Positions 54,232-63,301 of a stretch of 64,000 nt of DNA are shown here, piece by piece (position 1 is the stretch's first letter; the number at the start of each line of letters is the position of its first letter). Below the pieces are notes generated by a model. The model made no database searches, was not told the DNA's origin, and worked only from the letters and a program-made list of their open reading frames with translations. This DNA is from Muricoccus harenae (GTDB taxonomy: Bacteria; Pseudomonadota; Alphaproteobacteria; Acetobacterales; Acetobacteraceae). Made by a program: the position numbers and the translations under genes. Where the stretch lies: contig NZ_WWDL01000016.1 of assembly GCF_009848505.1 (NCBI RefSeq), positions 1 to 64,000 on the forward strand. Direction: 5' to 3'.

Positions 54232-55131
54232 ATGTCGGGCCAGATGAGCCCGACCGAACGCACTGCCTGGACCAGCCTTGGCGTCGGCCTGTCCGTGTTG
54301 ACCCTCAAGGGGGCGGCATGGGGGCTGACGGGCAGCACGGCGTTGTTCGCCGACATGCTGGAGACGGTGGTGAATGTCGCCGCCGCCTCCGCCGCCCTGG
54401 CCGCCGTCCGCTACTCGGCCATGCCGGCGGATGAGAACCATCCCTATGGCCATGCCAAGGTCGAGTATTTCTCGGCGGTGCTGGAAGGCACGCTGATCCT
54501 CGTCGCGGCCTCCATGATCCTGCAGGAGGCCTGGCAGGCCTGGGCGCAGCCGCATGCGCCCGACCAGCCTGCGCTGGGCCTCGCCCTTTCGGCCGTCGCG
54601 ACCGTCATCAACAGCGTCTGGGCCACCGTCCTGCGGCGGAGGGGGAAACGCCTCGGATCGCCGGCGCTGGTGGCGGACGCGCACTACCTTATGTCGGATG
54701 TCGTCACCTCGGCCGGGGTGATCATCGGCGTGGGGCTGGTCACGGTCACCGGGCTGCTCTGGCTGGACCCGCTGCTGGCGGGCGCCACTGCGGTCATGAT
54801 CCTCTTCTCCGGGTGGCGCCTCCTGCGCGTGAGCGTGGGCGGGCTGATGGACGAGGCGGTGGCGCCGGACGACCTCGCGCAGATCCGCGGCCTCGTCTCC
54901 TCCGAGGGCTCCGGGGCGCTGGAGGCGCATGACCTGCGGACCCGCCGCGCCGGCCGCATAACCTTCGTCGAGTTCCACCTCGTCGTGCCCGGCGCCATGC
55001 CGGTGCGGGAGGCGCATGACATCTGCGACCGGATCGAAGCGGCGCTGAAGGAGGCTCTCGGCAGCGCCGTCATCACCATCCATGTGGAGCCGGAGGGCAA
55101 GGCGAAGCACAGCGGGGTAGTGGTCCTGTGA
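54232..55131 (+). CDS. Cation diffusion facilitator (CDF) family transporter
   Basis: This divalent-metal efflux protein has 299 residues, several membrane helices and a C-terminal cytoplasmic domain. Key segments are FADMLETVVNVAAASAALAA, HPYGHAKVEYFSAVLEG and a second metal-site region HYLMSDVVTSAGVIIG. The first site reads D-E-N rather than the more common D-H-D, so metal preference may differ from zinc. GAGGGG precedes the ATG three bases upstream, and it starts 12 bases after metH, implying cotranscription. Confidence 0.92.
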   Translation: MSGQMSPTERTAWTSLGVGLSVLTLKGAAWGLTGSTALFADMLETVVNVAAASAALAAVRYSAMPADENHPYGHAKVEYFSAVLEGTLILVAASMILQEAWQAWAQPHAPDQPALGLALSAVATVINSVWATVLRRRGKRLGSPALVADAHYLMSDVVTSAGVIIGVGLVTVTGLLWLDPLLAGATAVMILFSGWRLLRVSVGGLMDEAVAPDDLAQIRGLVSSEGSGALEAHDLRTRRAGRITFVEFHLVVPGAMPVREAHDICDRIEAALKEALGSAVITIHVEPEGKAKHSGVVVL

Positions 55132-55150
55132 TTCGCCGCCCCTGAACGCC

Positions 55151-56062
55151 GTGGCCTGGCAGTTCGCCCCCATCGCCTATCCGGCCTGGCGCGCCAAGCC
55201 ACGCCGCGCGCGGGGCGGAAGCTGGTCCTGGTGGACGGCGGCTGCACTCCATGGCGCCGCGCTGACGGCCCTGTTTCTCTGGCTGGGCCGGGAGAGATTG
55301 CCGGAGCCGACCATTCTAGAGGGAATGCCGCTGGTCTGGCAGGGGCCGGTCGGGGCAGGGGAGGGGGCGCCGGAACTATCGCCCGACCTGCCTTCGCCAA
55401 GCCCGGCGGAGGAGGCACCGAGCCCGCCGGTCGCCGAGACCTCTCCGCCCATGCCGCCCGTGCCTCCGCCATCGGCCGAGACACCTCCACCGGAGCCTCA
55501 CGTCACTCCCGGGGAAACCCCGGCGGATCTTCCTTCCCCGCCACCCGTACCGGCGGACGAGCCGCCCCCTGCGCCTCAGCCTTTGCGCTCCACTCCGCCG
55601 GCATCCGCTCCGCCCCGCCTTGCGGAACCCCTGCCTCTTCCACCGCCGGCAGCACCACCCGTCCCGTCCCGCCCAGCGCCAAGTGTAGCGACGGCCGCTC
55701 CGGCAATGCGCATGGCCGAGGTGCCGATCCCCGCGGGCGCCGTGCGCCTGGACGCTGGCAGCACCGGCGCAGCCGGCGAGAGCCGCGCCGTCGGCGCGCC
55801 ACGGCCCGGCTGCCAGGATGCCATTGGCTACCCGGCCTCCGAGCGGCAGCGCGGTATCACCGGGGCGGTGGTGCTTAGACTGCGCGTGTCGGATGACGGC
55901 CGGGTGGTGGAGGCGCGCATCACCGAGCCCAGCGGCTCCTTCGCCCTGGACGAGGCGGCGCAGCGCGGCGTCCGCCGCTGCCGCTTCGAGCCGGCCCTGC
56001 GGGATGGCGTGCCGGTCTGGGGCACGCTTCAGCGCTATCGCGTGGTCTTCAGGCTGGAATAG
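55151..56062 (+). CDS. TonB family energy transducer
   Basis: This 303-residue protein has one N-terminal membrane helix (WWTAAALHGAALTALFLWLG) and a long Pro/Glu-rich periplasmic linker. It ends in a TonB C-terminal domain (GITGAVVLRLRVSDDGRVVE, then RRCRFEPALRDGVPVWG). TonB links proton-motive force to outer-membrane receptors such as BtuB-type cobalamin receptors. No ExbB, ExbD or receptor gene is present. The start is GTG. Its place between metH and a cobalamin adenosyltransferase suggests B12 uptake, as an inference. Confidence 0.88.
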   Translation: MAWQFAPIAYPAWRAKPRRARGGSWSWWTAAALHGAALTALFLWLGRERLPEPTILEGMPLVWQGPVGAGEGAPELSPDLPSPSPAEEAPSPPVAETSPPMPPVPPPSAETPPPEPHVTPGETPADLPSPPPVPADEPPPAPQPLRSTPPASAPPRLAEPLPLPPPAAPPVPSRPAPSVATAAPAMRMAEVPIPAGAVRLDAGSTGAAGESRAVGAPRPGCQDAIGYPASERQRGITGAVVLRLRVSDDGRVVEARITEPSGSFALDEAAQRGVRRCRFEPALRDGVPVWGTLQRYRVVFRLE

Positions 56063-56070
56063 AATGTTCC

Positions 56071-56616
56071 ATGGTCAAGCTCGACATCATCACCACACGC
56101 GGCGGCGACACCGGACAGACCTCGCTCGGGGACGGCACGCGCGTGTCCAAGGATTCCATCCGGATCGAGGCGCTGGGCGCAGTGGATGAGGCGAATGCCG
56201 CCATCGGCCTGCTGCGTCTGCATACGGCGCAGGAGGAGGACGCGATGCTGGCGCGCATCCAGAACGACCTGTTCGACCTCGGCGCCGATCTCTGCGTACC
56301 GGGCGGGAAGGGCGGGCTGCGAATCTCTGCGGCGCAATGCCTGCGGCTGGAGCAGGAGCTGGCCAGCATGAACGCGGACCTGCCGCCGCTGCGTTCCTTC
56401 ATCCTGCCCGGTGGCACGCCGGCAGCTGCCCATGCCCACCAGGCGCGGACCCTTGCCCGCCGGGCGGAGCGTGTCGTGGTGGCGCTGGCGGCGGCTGAGC
56501 CGGTGAATGCCGATGCGGTCCGCTACCTCAACCGCCTGTCCGACCATCTCTTCGTCCTGGCCCGCAGCCTGAACATGGGTCAGGACCTGCTCTGGACGCC
56601 GGGCGAGAATCGCTGA
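56071..56616 (+). CDS. Cob(I)alamin adenosyltransferase, PduO type
   Basis: This enzyme attaches 5'-deoxyadenosyl to cob(I)alamin using ATP. The 181-residue protein has the ATP-binding N terminus TRGGDTGQTSLGDGTRVSKD, GAVDEANAAIGLLRL, FILPGGTPAAAHAHQAR-TLARRAER and the ending RYLNRLSDHLFVLARSLN. All are standard for PduO-type enzymes. It starts eight bases after the TonB gene, and a pseudogene converges on it. Confidence 0.95.
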   Translation: MVKLDIITTRGGDTGQTSLGDGTRVSKDSIRIEALGAVDEANAAIGLLRLHTAQEEDAMLARIQNDLFDLGADLCVPGGKGGLRISAAQCLRLEQELASMNADLPPLRSFILPGGTPAAAHAHQARTLARRAERVVVALAAAEPVNADAVRYLNRLSDHLFVLARSLNMGQDLLWTPGENR

Positions 56617-56638
56617 GCCGTGCCGGGGGGCGCCCGGG

Positions 56639-57132
56639 TCACCCGAGGATAGCGGCGCCCAGCCAATAGCAGCCGCCGCCCACCGCCGCCGCGGCCGGCA
56701 GGGTAACCACCCAGGCCCAGACGATCCGCCGCGCCACGCCCCAGCGCACCGCCGAGGCCCGGCGCGCCGCGCCGACCCCACGATCGAGCCGGTGGCCGTG
56801 TGGGTGGTGGAGACGGGAATGCCGAGCCAGGTGGCCCCGAACAGCGCCATCGCGCCCCCCGTCTCGGCGCAGAAGCCCTGCATGGGGCGGAGATCGGTGA
56901 TGCGGGAGCCCATGGTGCGCACGATCCGCCAGCCACCGAACAGGGTGCCGAGGCCCATCGCCGCATGGCAGGCGATGACCACCCAGAAGGGCACGTGGAA
57001 CTCCGGGCCCAGGACGCCCTGGGAGTAGAGGAGGATGGCGATGATCCCCATCGTCTTCTGCGCGTCGATGCCGCCATGGCCGAGGCTGAACAGCGATGAG
57101 GACAGGAGCTGGAGGACCCGGAAGCGCCGGGC
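56639..57132 (-). pseudogene. Truncated and frameshifted PiT-type inorganic phosphate permease
   Basis: Only the C-terminal part of a PiT permease remains. The in-frame segment reads RVLQLLSSSLFSLGHGGIDA, then QKTMGIIAILLYSQG and GIPVSTTHTATGSIVG. At the CCCC run 56776-56779 one base appears missing. The continuing homology lies in the next frame as GAARRASAVRWGVARRIVWA, then WVVTLPAAAAVGGGCYWLG up to a TGA at 56639-56641. Everything upstream of about 57132, the first two thirds of a normal permease, is absent. The usual GHGGND is GHGGID here. A sequencing error could explain the frameshift but not the truncation. Confidence 0.8.
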
Positions 57133-57190
57133 GCTACTAAAGGAGGGTTTCTGCCTGGTCCAGCAACGCCGATCCCGGCGCCGCCGCCCG

Positions 57191-58297
57191 TCAACCCCGC
57201 AGTAGCGTCCGGAACAGCGGCACGGCGGCAGCCAGCTGTGCCACGGGCACCTCCTCGCGCGGCGTATGCGCCACGCCGATATCCCCCGGGCCGAGGATCA
57301 CGCAGGGGGCGAGCGCATTCAGCCGCGTGGCATCGGTGCCGAAGGCGACGGTGCCGGCCTTCTGCCCCGTGGCGGCTTCCGCGGCCGCGACCAGCGGATG
57401 TTCCGGCGGCAGCTCCGGCGGCGAGCCGTCGATGTTGAAGGTGAGGGCAAGGCCCGCGCGAGCGGCTGCATCCTGCACGGCCTGGACCACCGGCGCGGGA
57501 TCCAGCTTGCGGGAATAGCGGAACTTCATGCGGGCAGTGGCCCGGGCGACGGTGACGTTGATTGCCGTACCGTGATTGTCGATCACGATGTTGAAGTCGG
57601 GGAACGGCGGCTCATAGCCGTCGTCGCGGAACGTTTCCTCCTCCCGCAGCCGGTCGTGCAGGTTACGCATCTCTTCCAGAAAGGGAATCAGCGCGAGATT
57701 GGCATTCACACCCTTGCCGGTGGAGGAATGGGCTTGGCTGCCGCTCGCCACCGCCTCAAAATTCACGGTGCCGCGGTGGCCACGGATCGGCGCCAGCCCC
57801 GTCGGCTCCGCCACCACGATGCCCCGCAGCGCCGCGCGCCGTGCCAGCGTGGATTGCTCGGCAATGAGGATGGCACCGGCCTTTGTCGTCTCCTCATCGG
57901 TGGTGATCAGCAGGGTCACGGGCATATCGGCCGGCAGGCCCTGGGCGGCGATGATGCAGGCGGCCACGGGCCCCTTCATGTCGGCCGTGCCCAGCCCGTG
58001 CATCATGCCCTGCGCGTCCACCCGCGCGGAGAAGGGGTCTTCCTGCCAGCCTGTATCCGGCACCGTGTCCATATGGCCGGAAAGAGCGAGGCCGCCCGGC
58101 CCGCCGCGATGCGCGACGAGGGCACGCTTGGCCACGCCATTCGCATCCTTGTAGTCCAGCCGCTCGATTTCGAAGCCTGACAGCTCCGCCTCGATCCGCT
58201 CGGCGAGGGGCAGGTTGGAGACGAAGGAACGGCTGTCGATGCGGACAAGATCGGCAGCGAGGGCGGTAACGGCCTCGGCATCGGTACGGTCGGTCAT
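57191..58297 (-). CDS. M20-family metallopeptidase/deacylase (ArgE/DapE/ACY1 group)
   Basis: This zinc hydrolase has 368 residues. It has LALSGHMDTVPDTG (zinc His and catalytic Asp), GLGTADMKGPVAACI, TTDEETTKAGA (catalytic Glu pair) and the C-terminal zinc region GPGDIGVAHTPREEVPV. Members include acetylornithine deacetylase, succinyl-diaminopimelate desuccinylase and carboxypeptidases. Because argJ is present, a strict acetylornithine deacetylase is not required, so the substrate is open. It is divergent from the threonine-synthase-like gene, sharing a 68-base promoter region. Confidence 0.92.
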   Translation of the reverse strand: MTDRTDAEAVTALAADLVRIDSRSFVSNLPLAERIEAELSGFEIERLDYKDANGVAKRALVAHRGGPGGLALSGHMDTVPDTGWQEDPFSARVDAQGMMHGLGTADMKGPVAACIIAAQGLPADMPVTLLITTDEETTKAGAILIAEQSTLARRAALRGIVVAEPTGLAPIRGHRGTVNFEAVASGSQAHSSTGKGVNANLALIPFLEEMRNLHDRLREEETFRDDGYEPPFPDFNIVIDNHGTAINVTVARATARMKFRYSRKLDPAPVVQAVQDAAARAGLALTFNIDGSPPELPPEHPLVAAAEAATGQKAGTVAFGTDATRLNALAPCVILGPGDIGVAHTPREEVPVAQLAAAVPLFRTLLRG

Positions 58298-58365
58298 GGC
58301 AGGGGTATCCCTTGCGGGCAGCGCGGCCGCAAGACAGGTTGCGGCGCTTTGCGTGAGGATGCCCC

Positions 58366-59499
58366 GTGACCGCCTATCTCGATCCGCGCAGCGGCCAGAC
58401 CTGGCCGCTGGAGATTCCCCGCTGGCGCGGCGATGACGGCCAGCCGCTGCTGCTGACCGACCTGCCCGGGATCGGGCGCGATGCCATCGACCCCGCCGCG
58501 CCTGGCTTGTGGCGCTACGCCGCCGCGCTGCCTTTCCGCCCGCGCGAGCCGATCGCCATGGGCGAGGGATGCACGCCGCTGCTCTCCCGTCGGTTGCATG
58601 GCGTGGATGCGCTGCTGAAATGCGAATGGCTGATGCCCACCGGCTCCTTCAAGGACCGGGGCGCCTCAGTGATGCTTTCCCTGCTGCGCGAGCACGGGAT
58701 CACTGCGGTGCTGGAGGATTCCTCCGGCAATGGTGGCGCGGCCATCGCCACCTATGCGGCGGCGGGCGGGATGCGCGCGCGCATCCTGGTGCCGGACAGC
58801 ACTTCGCCCGCCAAGACCGTGCAGTCCCGCGCGGCCGGCGCGGAGATCCAGCTCACCCCCGGCAGCCGCCAGGATTGCGCCGACGAGGCGCTGCGCCAGG
58901 GCAACGACCCGCAATCCGGCTTCTTCTATGCCAGCCACAACTGGCACCCGTTCTTCCTGCAGGGCACGAAGACGCTTGCCTATGAATTGTGGGAGGATCT
59001 CGGCTTCCAGGCGCCGGATGCGGTGGTGATTCCCTGTGGCGCCGGCTCCAACGTGCTGGGCTGCGACATTGGCTTCGGGGAGCTGTTGCGCGCCGGGCAG
59101 ATCGACCGTCTGCCGCGCCTGTACGCTGCGCAGCCCGCGCATTGCGGCCCGCTGGCGCGCGAGGCGTTGGGCCTGCCGGCCGAGCCACCCCGCCCCACTA
59201 TCGCCGAGGGCACCGCCATCGCCCAGCCGATCCGCCCGCAGGAGGTGCTCGGCGCCCTGCGCCGCAGCGGCGGAGGGGGCGTGCTGCTGGAGGAGGGGGA
59301 GATCGCGGAGGCCGCCCTCTCCCTGGCGCGCCAGGGACTTTATGTGGAACCGACCTGCGCCCAGGCGGTGGCGGCGCTCGGCAAGCTCGTCGCGGAGGGT
59401 CAGGTCCGGCCGGGCGAGAAGGTGGTGGTGATCCTCACCGGCACGGGATTGAAGGCGACGCCGCGCTATGCCGAATTGCTGGGGGTTGGTCCGGTCTGA
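58366..59499 (+). CDS. Threonine synthase-like PLP-dependent enzyme
   Basis: This fold-type II PLP enzyme has 377 residues. It shows MGEGCTPLLSRRLHG, the lysine motif PTGSFKDRGASVMLS, SSGNGGAAIATYAAAGG and VIPCGAGSNVLGCD, then GTGLKAT near the end. These place it with ThrC-type threonine synthases and related ammonia-lyases. True synthases release phosphate from phosphohomoserine; an alternative role cannot be excluded since a main thrC may lie elsewhere. The start is GTG at 58366. Confidence 0.88.
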   Translation: MTAYLDPRSGQTWPLEIPRWRGDDGQPLLLTDLPGIGRDAIDPAAPGLWRYAAALPFRPREPIAMGEGCTPLLSRRLHGVDALLKCEWLMPTGSFKDRGASVMLSLLREHGITAVLEDSSGNGGAAIATYAAAGGMRARILVPDSTSPAKTVQSRAAGAEIQLTPGSRQDCADEALRQGNDPQSGFFYASHNWHPFFLQGTKTLAYELWEDLGFQAPDAVVIPCGAGSNVLGCDIGFGELLRAGQIDRLPRLYAAQPAHCGPLAREALGLPAEPPRPTIAEGTAIAQPIRPQEVLGALRRSGGGGVLLEEGEIAEAALSLARQGLYVEPTCAQAVAALGKLVAEGQVRPGEKVVVILTGTGLKATPRYAELLGVGPV

Positions 59500-59887
59500 A
59501 GCACCTGTCGGCGTCGCGGAACGTCAGGCCGGGGCGCCGCAGAATGGATTCCGATACGCCGCGGCAAGTGACGTCGATTGATCCAAGTTAATTTTGCATG
59601 GTCCTCCAGTTCGAGCCGCCCCTGCCCATGGAGACCAGCCGTGACCCGGGGCTGCGCATTTCCGGTCGATTTCGGGCCGGAATCCCACCTGATGTGAGTG
59701 GTGTTCGTGGATGCGGACGGCGCCTGCTGGACCGTTCCGAATCCTGAGGTTCGCATGCAGGCGAACTGGTCGATGCAGCGCTGGCCTGCGAGGGCGCCGT
59801 TGCAGAAGCCCTTCCCCATCATGGTGCCGCCCGTGGACGCACCGGCCCTGCCGTGCCAGCCGTCGCTGAACGGCCACGCCGTGAACG
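59500..59887. other. 388-base stretch with no recognised gene
   Basis: This sits between the threonine-synthase-like gene and a dctA remnant. It includes an AT-rich patch around 59580-59600 (AAGTTAATTTTGCATGG) unlike its surroundings. A minus-strand reading (MMGKGFCNGALAGQRCID, from 59822 downward) has reasonable codon use and several cysteines. It has no family features I know and would overlap the threonine-synthase-like 3' end. It may be degenerate DNA left by rearrangement. Confidence 0.5.
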
Positions 59888-60310
59888 GTCGCGGCCATCC
59901 AGGGCTACATGCAGCGCGCAGCGCATCTGATGGCCATCATCCCCGACACTTTCGTCAGCGCCTTTGCCAATGGGGAGCTGTTGCAGGTCCTGCTGCTGGC
60001 GGCCCTGACGGGCTTCGCCATCAACGCCCTGCCCGACCGTCTGCGCGAGCCGATCTCCCATGTGATCGACGCGGCAGCCGCCGTGTTCTTCGGCATTGTC
60101 GCCATCGTCGTGAAGGCCGCTCCAGTCGGCGCCTTCGGTGCCACGGCTTTCACCACTGGCGCCTATGGCTTCGGCTCCCTGGTGCTCCTGGGCGAGCTGG
60201 ACCCGGTGAAGCTGCACCAAGCCAGGGGTGGCAAGCCCATCGCCGGGGTAGGGCCGCAGCCCGGTTCCGTCGTCCCGCTGCCGGAGCCGGTGGCGAACCG
60301 CTCGGGCTGA
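59888..60310 (+). pseudogene. dctA: Remnant of a C4-dicarboxylate transporter gene (dctA) with internal deletion
   Basis: The frame encodes a middle piece of a DctA-type symporter: MAIIPDTFVSAFANGELLQV, then LPDRLREPISHVIDAAAAVF, FGIVAIVVKAAPVGAFGATA and FTTGAYGFGSLV. It then jumps to what looks like the protein's C-terminal tail (GELDPVKLHQARGGKPI). Roughly 200 central residues and about 190 N-terminal residues of a normal DctA are missing. No start codon with a ribosome site fits. This is decay, not a functional small protein. Confidence 0.75.
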
Positions 60311-60400
60311 GGACGCCTCCGGCGTGCCTCGGCCAGTCACTGTTCAGCCTGGCTGGCGTGGTCCTGGCAGGTGAGTGCTGCTCCTGCCCTGCGGCCTGCG

Positions 60401-61117
60401 TTACGGGCCGGAGGAGATGGAGCGGGTGACCGGGTTGTTCTCTGCGTCCAGTTCCGGGGCGGGATCGGCCGCGCCGCTCGCGGCACGGCCACCATAGGCA
60501 GGCAGGGACCAGCCCCCACCCATCGCCGCGGCCCGGATGGCGAAGGCAGCCAGCACCCCAGCCCCAACCGCCACGGCCCGGTCCGCCCCCAACCCTTGCA
60601 GTGCGAGGAAGACGCCGGCTCCCGCTCCCGCGGCGGTGGCGTAGATCTCGCGCCGCAGGATCAGCGGGATCTCGCCGCAGATCACGTCGCGGATCAGCCC
60701 GCCAAAGCTTGCGGTCATCACCCCCATCAGCACCGAGACCCAGGGCGCCGCGCCGGTCCGCGCGGCCGCCTCCGCCCCCAGCACGGCGAAAACCGCCATT
60801 CCCGCCGCATCGGCCCAGAGCAGCAGCGCCACGCGGCGTGCCGTTCCGCGCTCCGTCGCCCGGGGCGTGATGAAGAAGATGAGCAGGGCGAAGGTAGCGG
60901 CCAGCACCGCAAGGTCCGGCCGAGAGAGCCAGGAGACCGGAAGACCCAGCAGCAGGTCGCGCAGCGTGCCGCCGCCGAAGGCGGTGGCGCCGGCCACCAG
61001 CAGGAAGCCCACCGGGTCCATCCGCTTGCGCGCCGCGGTCAGCGCGCCGGCGGCGGCGAAGGCAGCCGTGCCGATCCAGCCCAGCGCCTCCAGCACAAGG
61101 TCGAAGGACTCGGCCAC
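60401..61117 (-). CDS. TRIC-type (YicG/UPF0126) cation channel family protein
   Basis: This is a predicted seven-helix membrane protein of 238 residues. It has duplicated glycine-rich signatures GATAFGGGTLRDLLLG and GVMTASFGGLIRDVICGEIP, characteristic of bacterial trimeric intracellular cation channel homologues. Bacterial members conduct potassium or other monovalent cations; some are linked to glycine uptake. The start is GTG at 61117, seven bases after the MFS stop. An ATG at 61183 would overlap the MFS gene by 59 bases. The last 25 residues form a hydrophilic tail. Confidence 0.9.
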   Translation of the reverse strand: MAESFDLVLEALGWIGTAAFAAAGALTAARKRMDPVGFLLVAGATAFGGGTLRDLLLGLPVSWLSRPDLAVLAATFALLIFFITPRATERGTARRVALLLWADAAGMAVFAVLGAEAAARTGAAPWVSVLMGVMTASFGGLIRDVICGEIPLILRREIYATAAGAGAGVFLALQGLGADRAVAVGAGVLAAFAIRAAAMGGGWSLPAYGGRAASGAADPAPELDAENNPVTRSISSGP

Positions 61118-61124
61118 ACCCAGG

Positions 61125-62369
61125 CTATTCGGCGGGAACAGCGGCGGGGGAGGTGGGACCGACGGCGCGCAGCGCTTCGCCACGGGCGGTGCCGGCGCAG
61201 AACAGGGAGGCCAGCAGCAGCAGCGCGACGGTCGGCAGCACGAGCCAGGACATGCCGTTGTCCAGCATCAGTCCGAAGGGAACAGGGGTGATCGCGCCGC
61301 CCAGCGGCAGGCCGGCGGAGATGAAGCCGAAGACCTTTCCCATCTGCCCCGGCGGGGCGGCATTCTTTACCATGACGTCCCGCGGGGTGCGGGAGGCGCC
61401 CAGCGCCGCTCCCGCGGCCAACGCCACGATCGGGAGCACCACCTCAGGCATCGGCACCAGTCCCATGGCGAGGAGCAGGATGATCGAAAGCGCGGTCAGC
61501 GCTGTGACGAAGGTGAAGTGCCGGCTGTAGCGATCCGCGTACCAGCCGCCGATCAGCACGCCGCCTGTGCTGCCGGCCACGTACCCGGTGAGCGCCAGGG
61601 AGGCGACCGCCAGCGGCGTGGCCCAGAGCTGGTCCAGGGTGGCGATCAAGAAGGACTGGATGCCCGTGGTCGCCATGGAGGACAGCAGGAAGAAGGCGAA
61701 GAACATGAGCATGGTGCGCGACAGCAGCACCTCCCGGCCCACCGGCGCGCGGCGGTCCTTCGGCTTCGCCTGGTCCTGCAGGATGCGGGACTGCAGCAGG
61801 ATGGTCGCCACCACCGGGATGCCGAGCAGCCCCACGGTCAGAAGAGTCGGCCGCCAGCCGATGCCCAGGGTCTGCGTCATCAGCCCGATCGCGAGCGGCG
61901 CGGCCATGAAGCCGAGATTGCCCGTGAAGGTATGCGCGGCGAAGGCCCGGCCCATGCGGCGCCCGTCGATGCTGCTGCCGAGGATCGCGTAATCGGCCGG
62001 GTGGATGACGGAATTGCCGAAGCCCGAGATCACGGCGAGCGCCATGATCACCCAATAGTTGGGCGCGAAGGACATGGCCGAGATGGACAGCGCCATGAGC
62101 AGTGACCCGCCAATCAGGAAGGGCCGTGCGCCGTAGCGGTCCACCATGAAGCCCACCGGGGTCTGCAGCAGCGCCGTCACGCCGGACATCAGCGCCAGCG
62201 AAAGTCCCAGCACGGCGTAGGAGACGCCGAATTCCTCCCTCCAGATCGGGAAGAGCGGCGCCAGGCACAGCAGGTAGAAATGGGACAGGAAGTGGTTCGT
62301 GCCGATCAGCCCAATGATCCGCCAGTCGCGGTTGGGCTGGGCTGTGCCGGGTGCATCTTCTTGGACCAT
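61125..62369 (-). CDS. Major facilitator superfamily transporter
   Basis: This is a 12-helix carrier of 414 residues. It has GLIGTNHFLSHFYLLCLAPL, the loop motif VDRYGARPFLIGG after helix 2, GNSVIHPADYAILGSSI and a second loop YADRYSRHFTF. The GNHFxSHF opening is seen in MFS groups often annotated as fosmidomycin-resistance-like exporters, so it may export a small metabolite. It lies between a LysR regulator gene upstream and the TRIC-type gene, all on the minus strand. Confidence 0.9.
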   Translation of the reverse strand: MVQEDAPGTAQPNRDWRIIGLIGTNHFLSHFYLLCLAPLFPIWREEFGVSYAVLGLSLALMSGVTALLQTPVGFMVDRYGARPFLIGGSLLMALSISAMSFAPNYWVIMALAVISGFGNSVIHPADYAILGSSIDGRRMGRAFAAHTFTGNLGFMAAPLAIGLMTQTLGIGWRPTLLTVGLLGIPVVATILLQSRILQDQAKPKDRRAPVGREVLLSRTMLMFFAFFLLSSMATTGIQSFLIATLDQLWATPLAVASLALTGYVAGSTGGVLIGGWYADRYSRHFTFVTALTALSIILLLAMGLVPMPEVVLPIVALAAGAALGASRTPRDVMVKNAAPPGQMGKVFGFISAGLPLGGAITPVPFGLMLDNGMSWLVLPTVALLLLASLFCAGTARGEALRAVGPTSPAAVPAE

Positions 62370-62434
62370 GGGGCGAAACCTGCGCTTGGTCCCGCGTGCC
62401 GGTCAAATGCGTGTTCTGCGGGGCGGGGGTGCCG

Positions 62435-63301
62435 TCAGGCGGCGATTGGCGCCACCTGACCCACCGTGTGCCGGATCGCCTCCACCAGCGGGCCGGCGAG
62501 GGGTGCCAGTCCGGCCAAGTCGCCAAAGACCGCCATTTCCGCGGGTTCCAATGGCGGCAGGCCGGGCAGGGGAACCAGTCCCTCGGGCAGGCCCGAGGCG
62601 CCGATCACCGTGATGCCGAGGCCCGCCTGCACCGCCGCCGCCACGCCGAGCAGGCTGGCCGAAGTGTAGGTGATCTCGAAGCCCAGCCCGGCCCTTGCCA
62701 GGGCCGCCAGGGCACGGTCCCGGAACATGCAGCCGGCGGGCAGCATGGCGAGTGGCAGGGGGCGCCCCTCGGGCGCGATCCAGCCGGGGGCGGCCGCCCA
62801 GATCACCGGCTCGGTCCAGAGGATGGCGCCCTCGCTTTCCCCGTCGCGGCGCTTGCCGAGGACGAGGTCGAGCGAACCTGCTTCCATCGCCCGGCGCAGT
62901 TCATGGGAACGGCCCACCTCCACCTCCAGCCGGATGCCGGGATGGGAGCGGGAGAAGCGGGCAAGCAGCGGGGCGAGGTTGCGCGGAACGAAATGGTCCG
63001 CCACCCCCAGGCGCAGCCGGCCGGTGACCGGGGGAGCGACGAGGCGCCGCACCGCCTCCTCGTTCAGCGCCAGCATCCGGCGGGCATAGGCGAGCAGGGT
63101 CTCGCCCTGCGGAGTAAGGGCGACGCTGCGGCTGGTGCGCTCGAGCACGCGCTTGCCGAGGAGTTCCTCCAGCCGCCGGATCTTGAGGGAGATGGCCGAT
63201 TGCGTCAGCCCAAGTGCAGGGGCCGCCGCGGTGAAGCCGCCACGCTCCGCCACCTGCACGAAGCAGCGGAGCAGGTCGAGATTGAGATCAGGAATGCGCA
63301 T
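62435..63301 (-). CDS. LysR-type transcriptional regulator
   Basis: This 288-residue regulator has an N-terminal helix-turn-helix (LLRCFVQVAERGGFTAAAPA, LGLTQSAISLKIRRLEELLG) and a two-lobe effector domain (GRLRLGVADHFVPRNL). It lies 65 bases upstream of the MFS gene in the same orientation. It may therefore control that gene, although LysR regulators usually act on divergent genes. The effector is unknown. Confidence 0.94.
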   Translation of the reverse strand: MRIPDLNLDLLRCFVQVAERGGFTAAAPALGLTQSAISLKIRRLEELLGKRVLERTSRSVALTPQGETLLAYARRMLALNEEAVRRLVAPPVTGRLRLGVADHFVPRNLAPLLARFSRSHPGIRLEVEVGRSHELRRAMEAGSLDLVLGKRRDGESEGAILWTEPVIWAAAPGWIAPEGRPLPLAMLPAGCMFRDRALAALARAGLGFEITYTSASLLGVAAAVQAGLGITVIGASGLPEGLVPLPGLPPLEPAEMAVFGDLAGLAPLAGPLVEAIRHTVGQVAPIAA

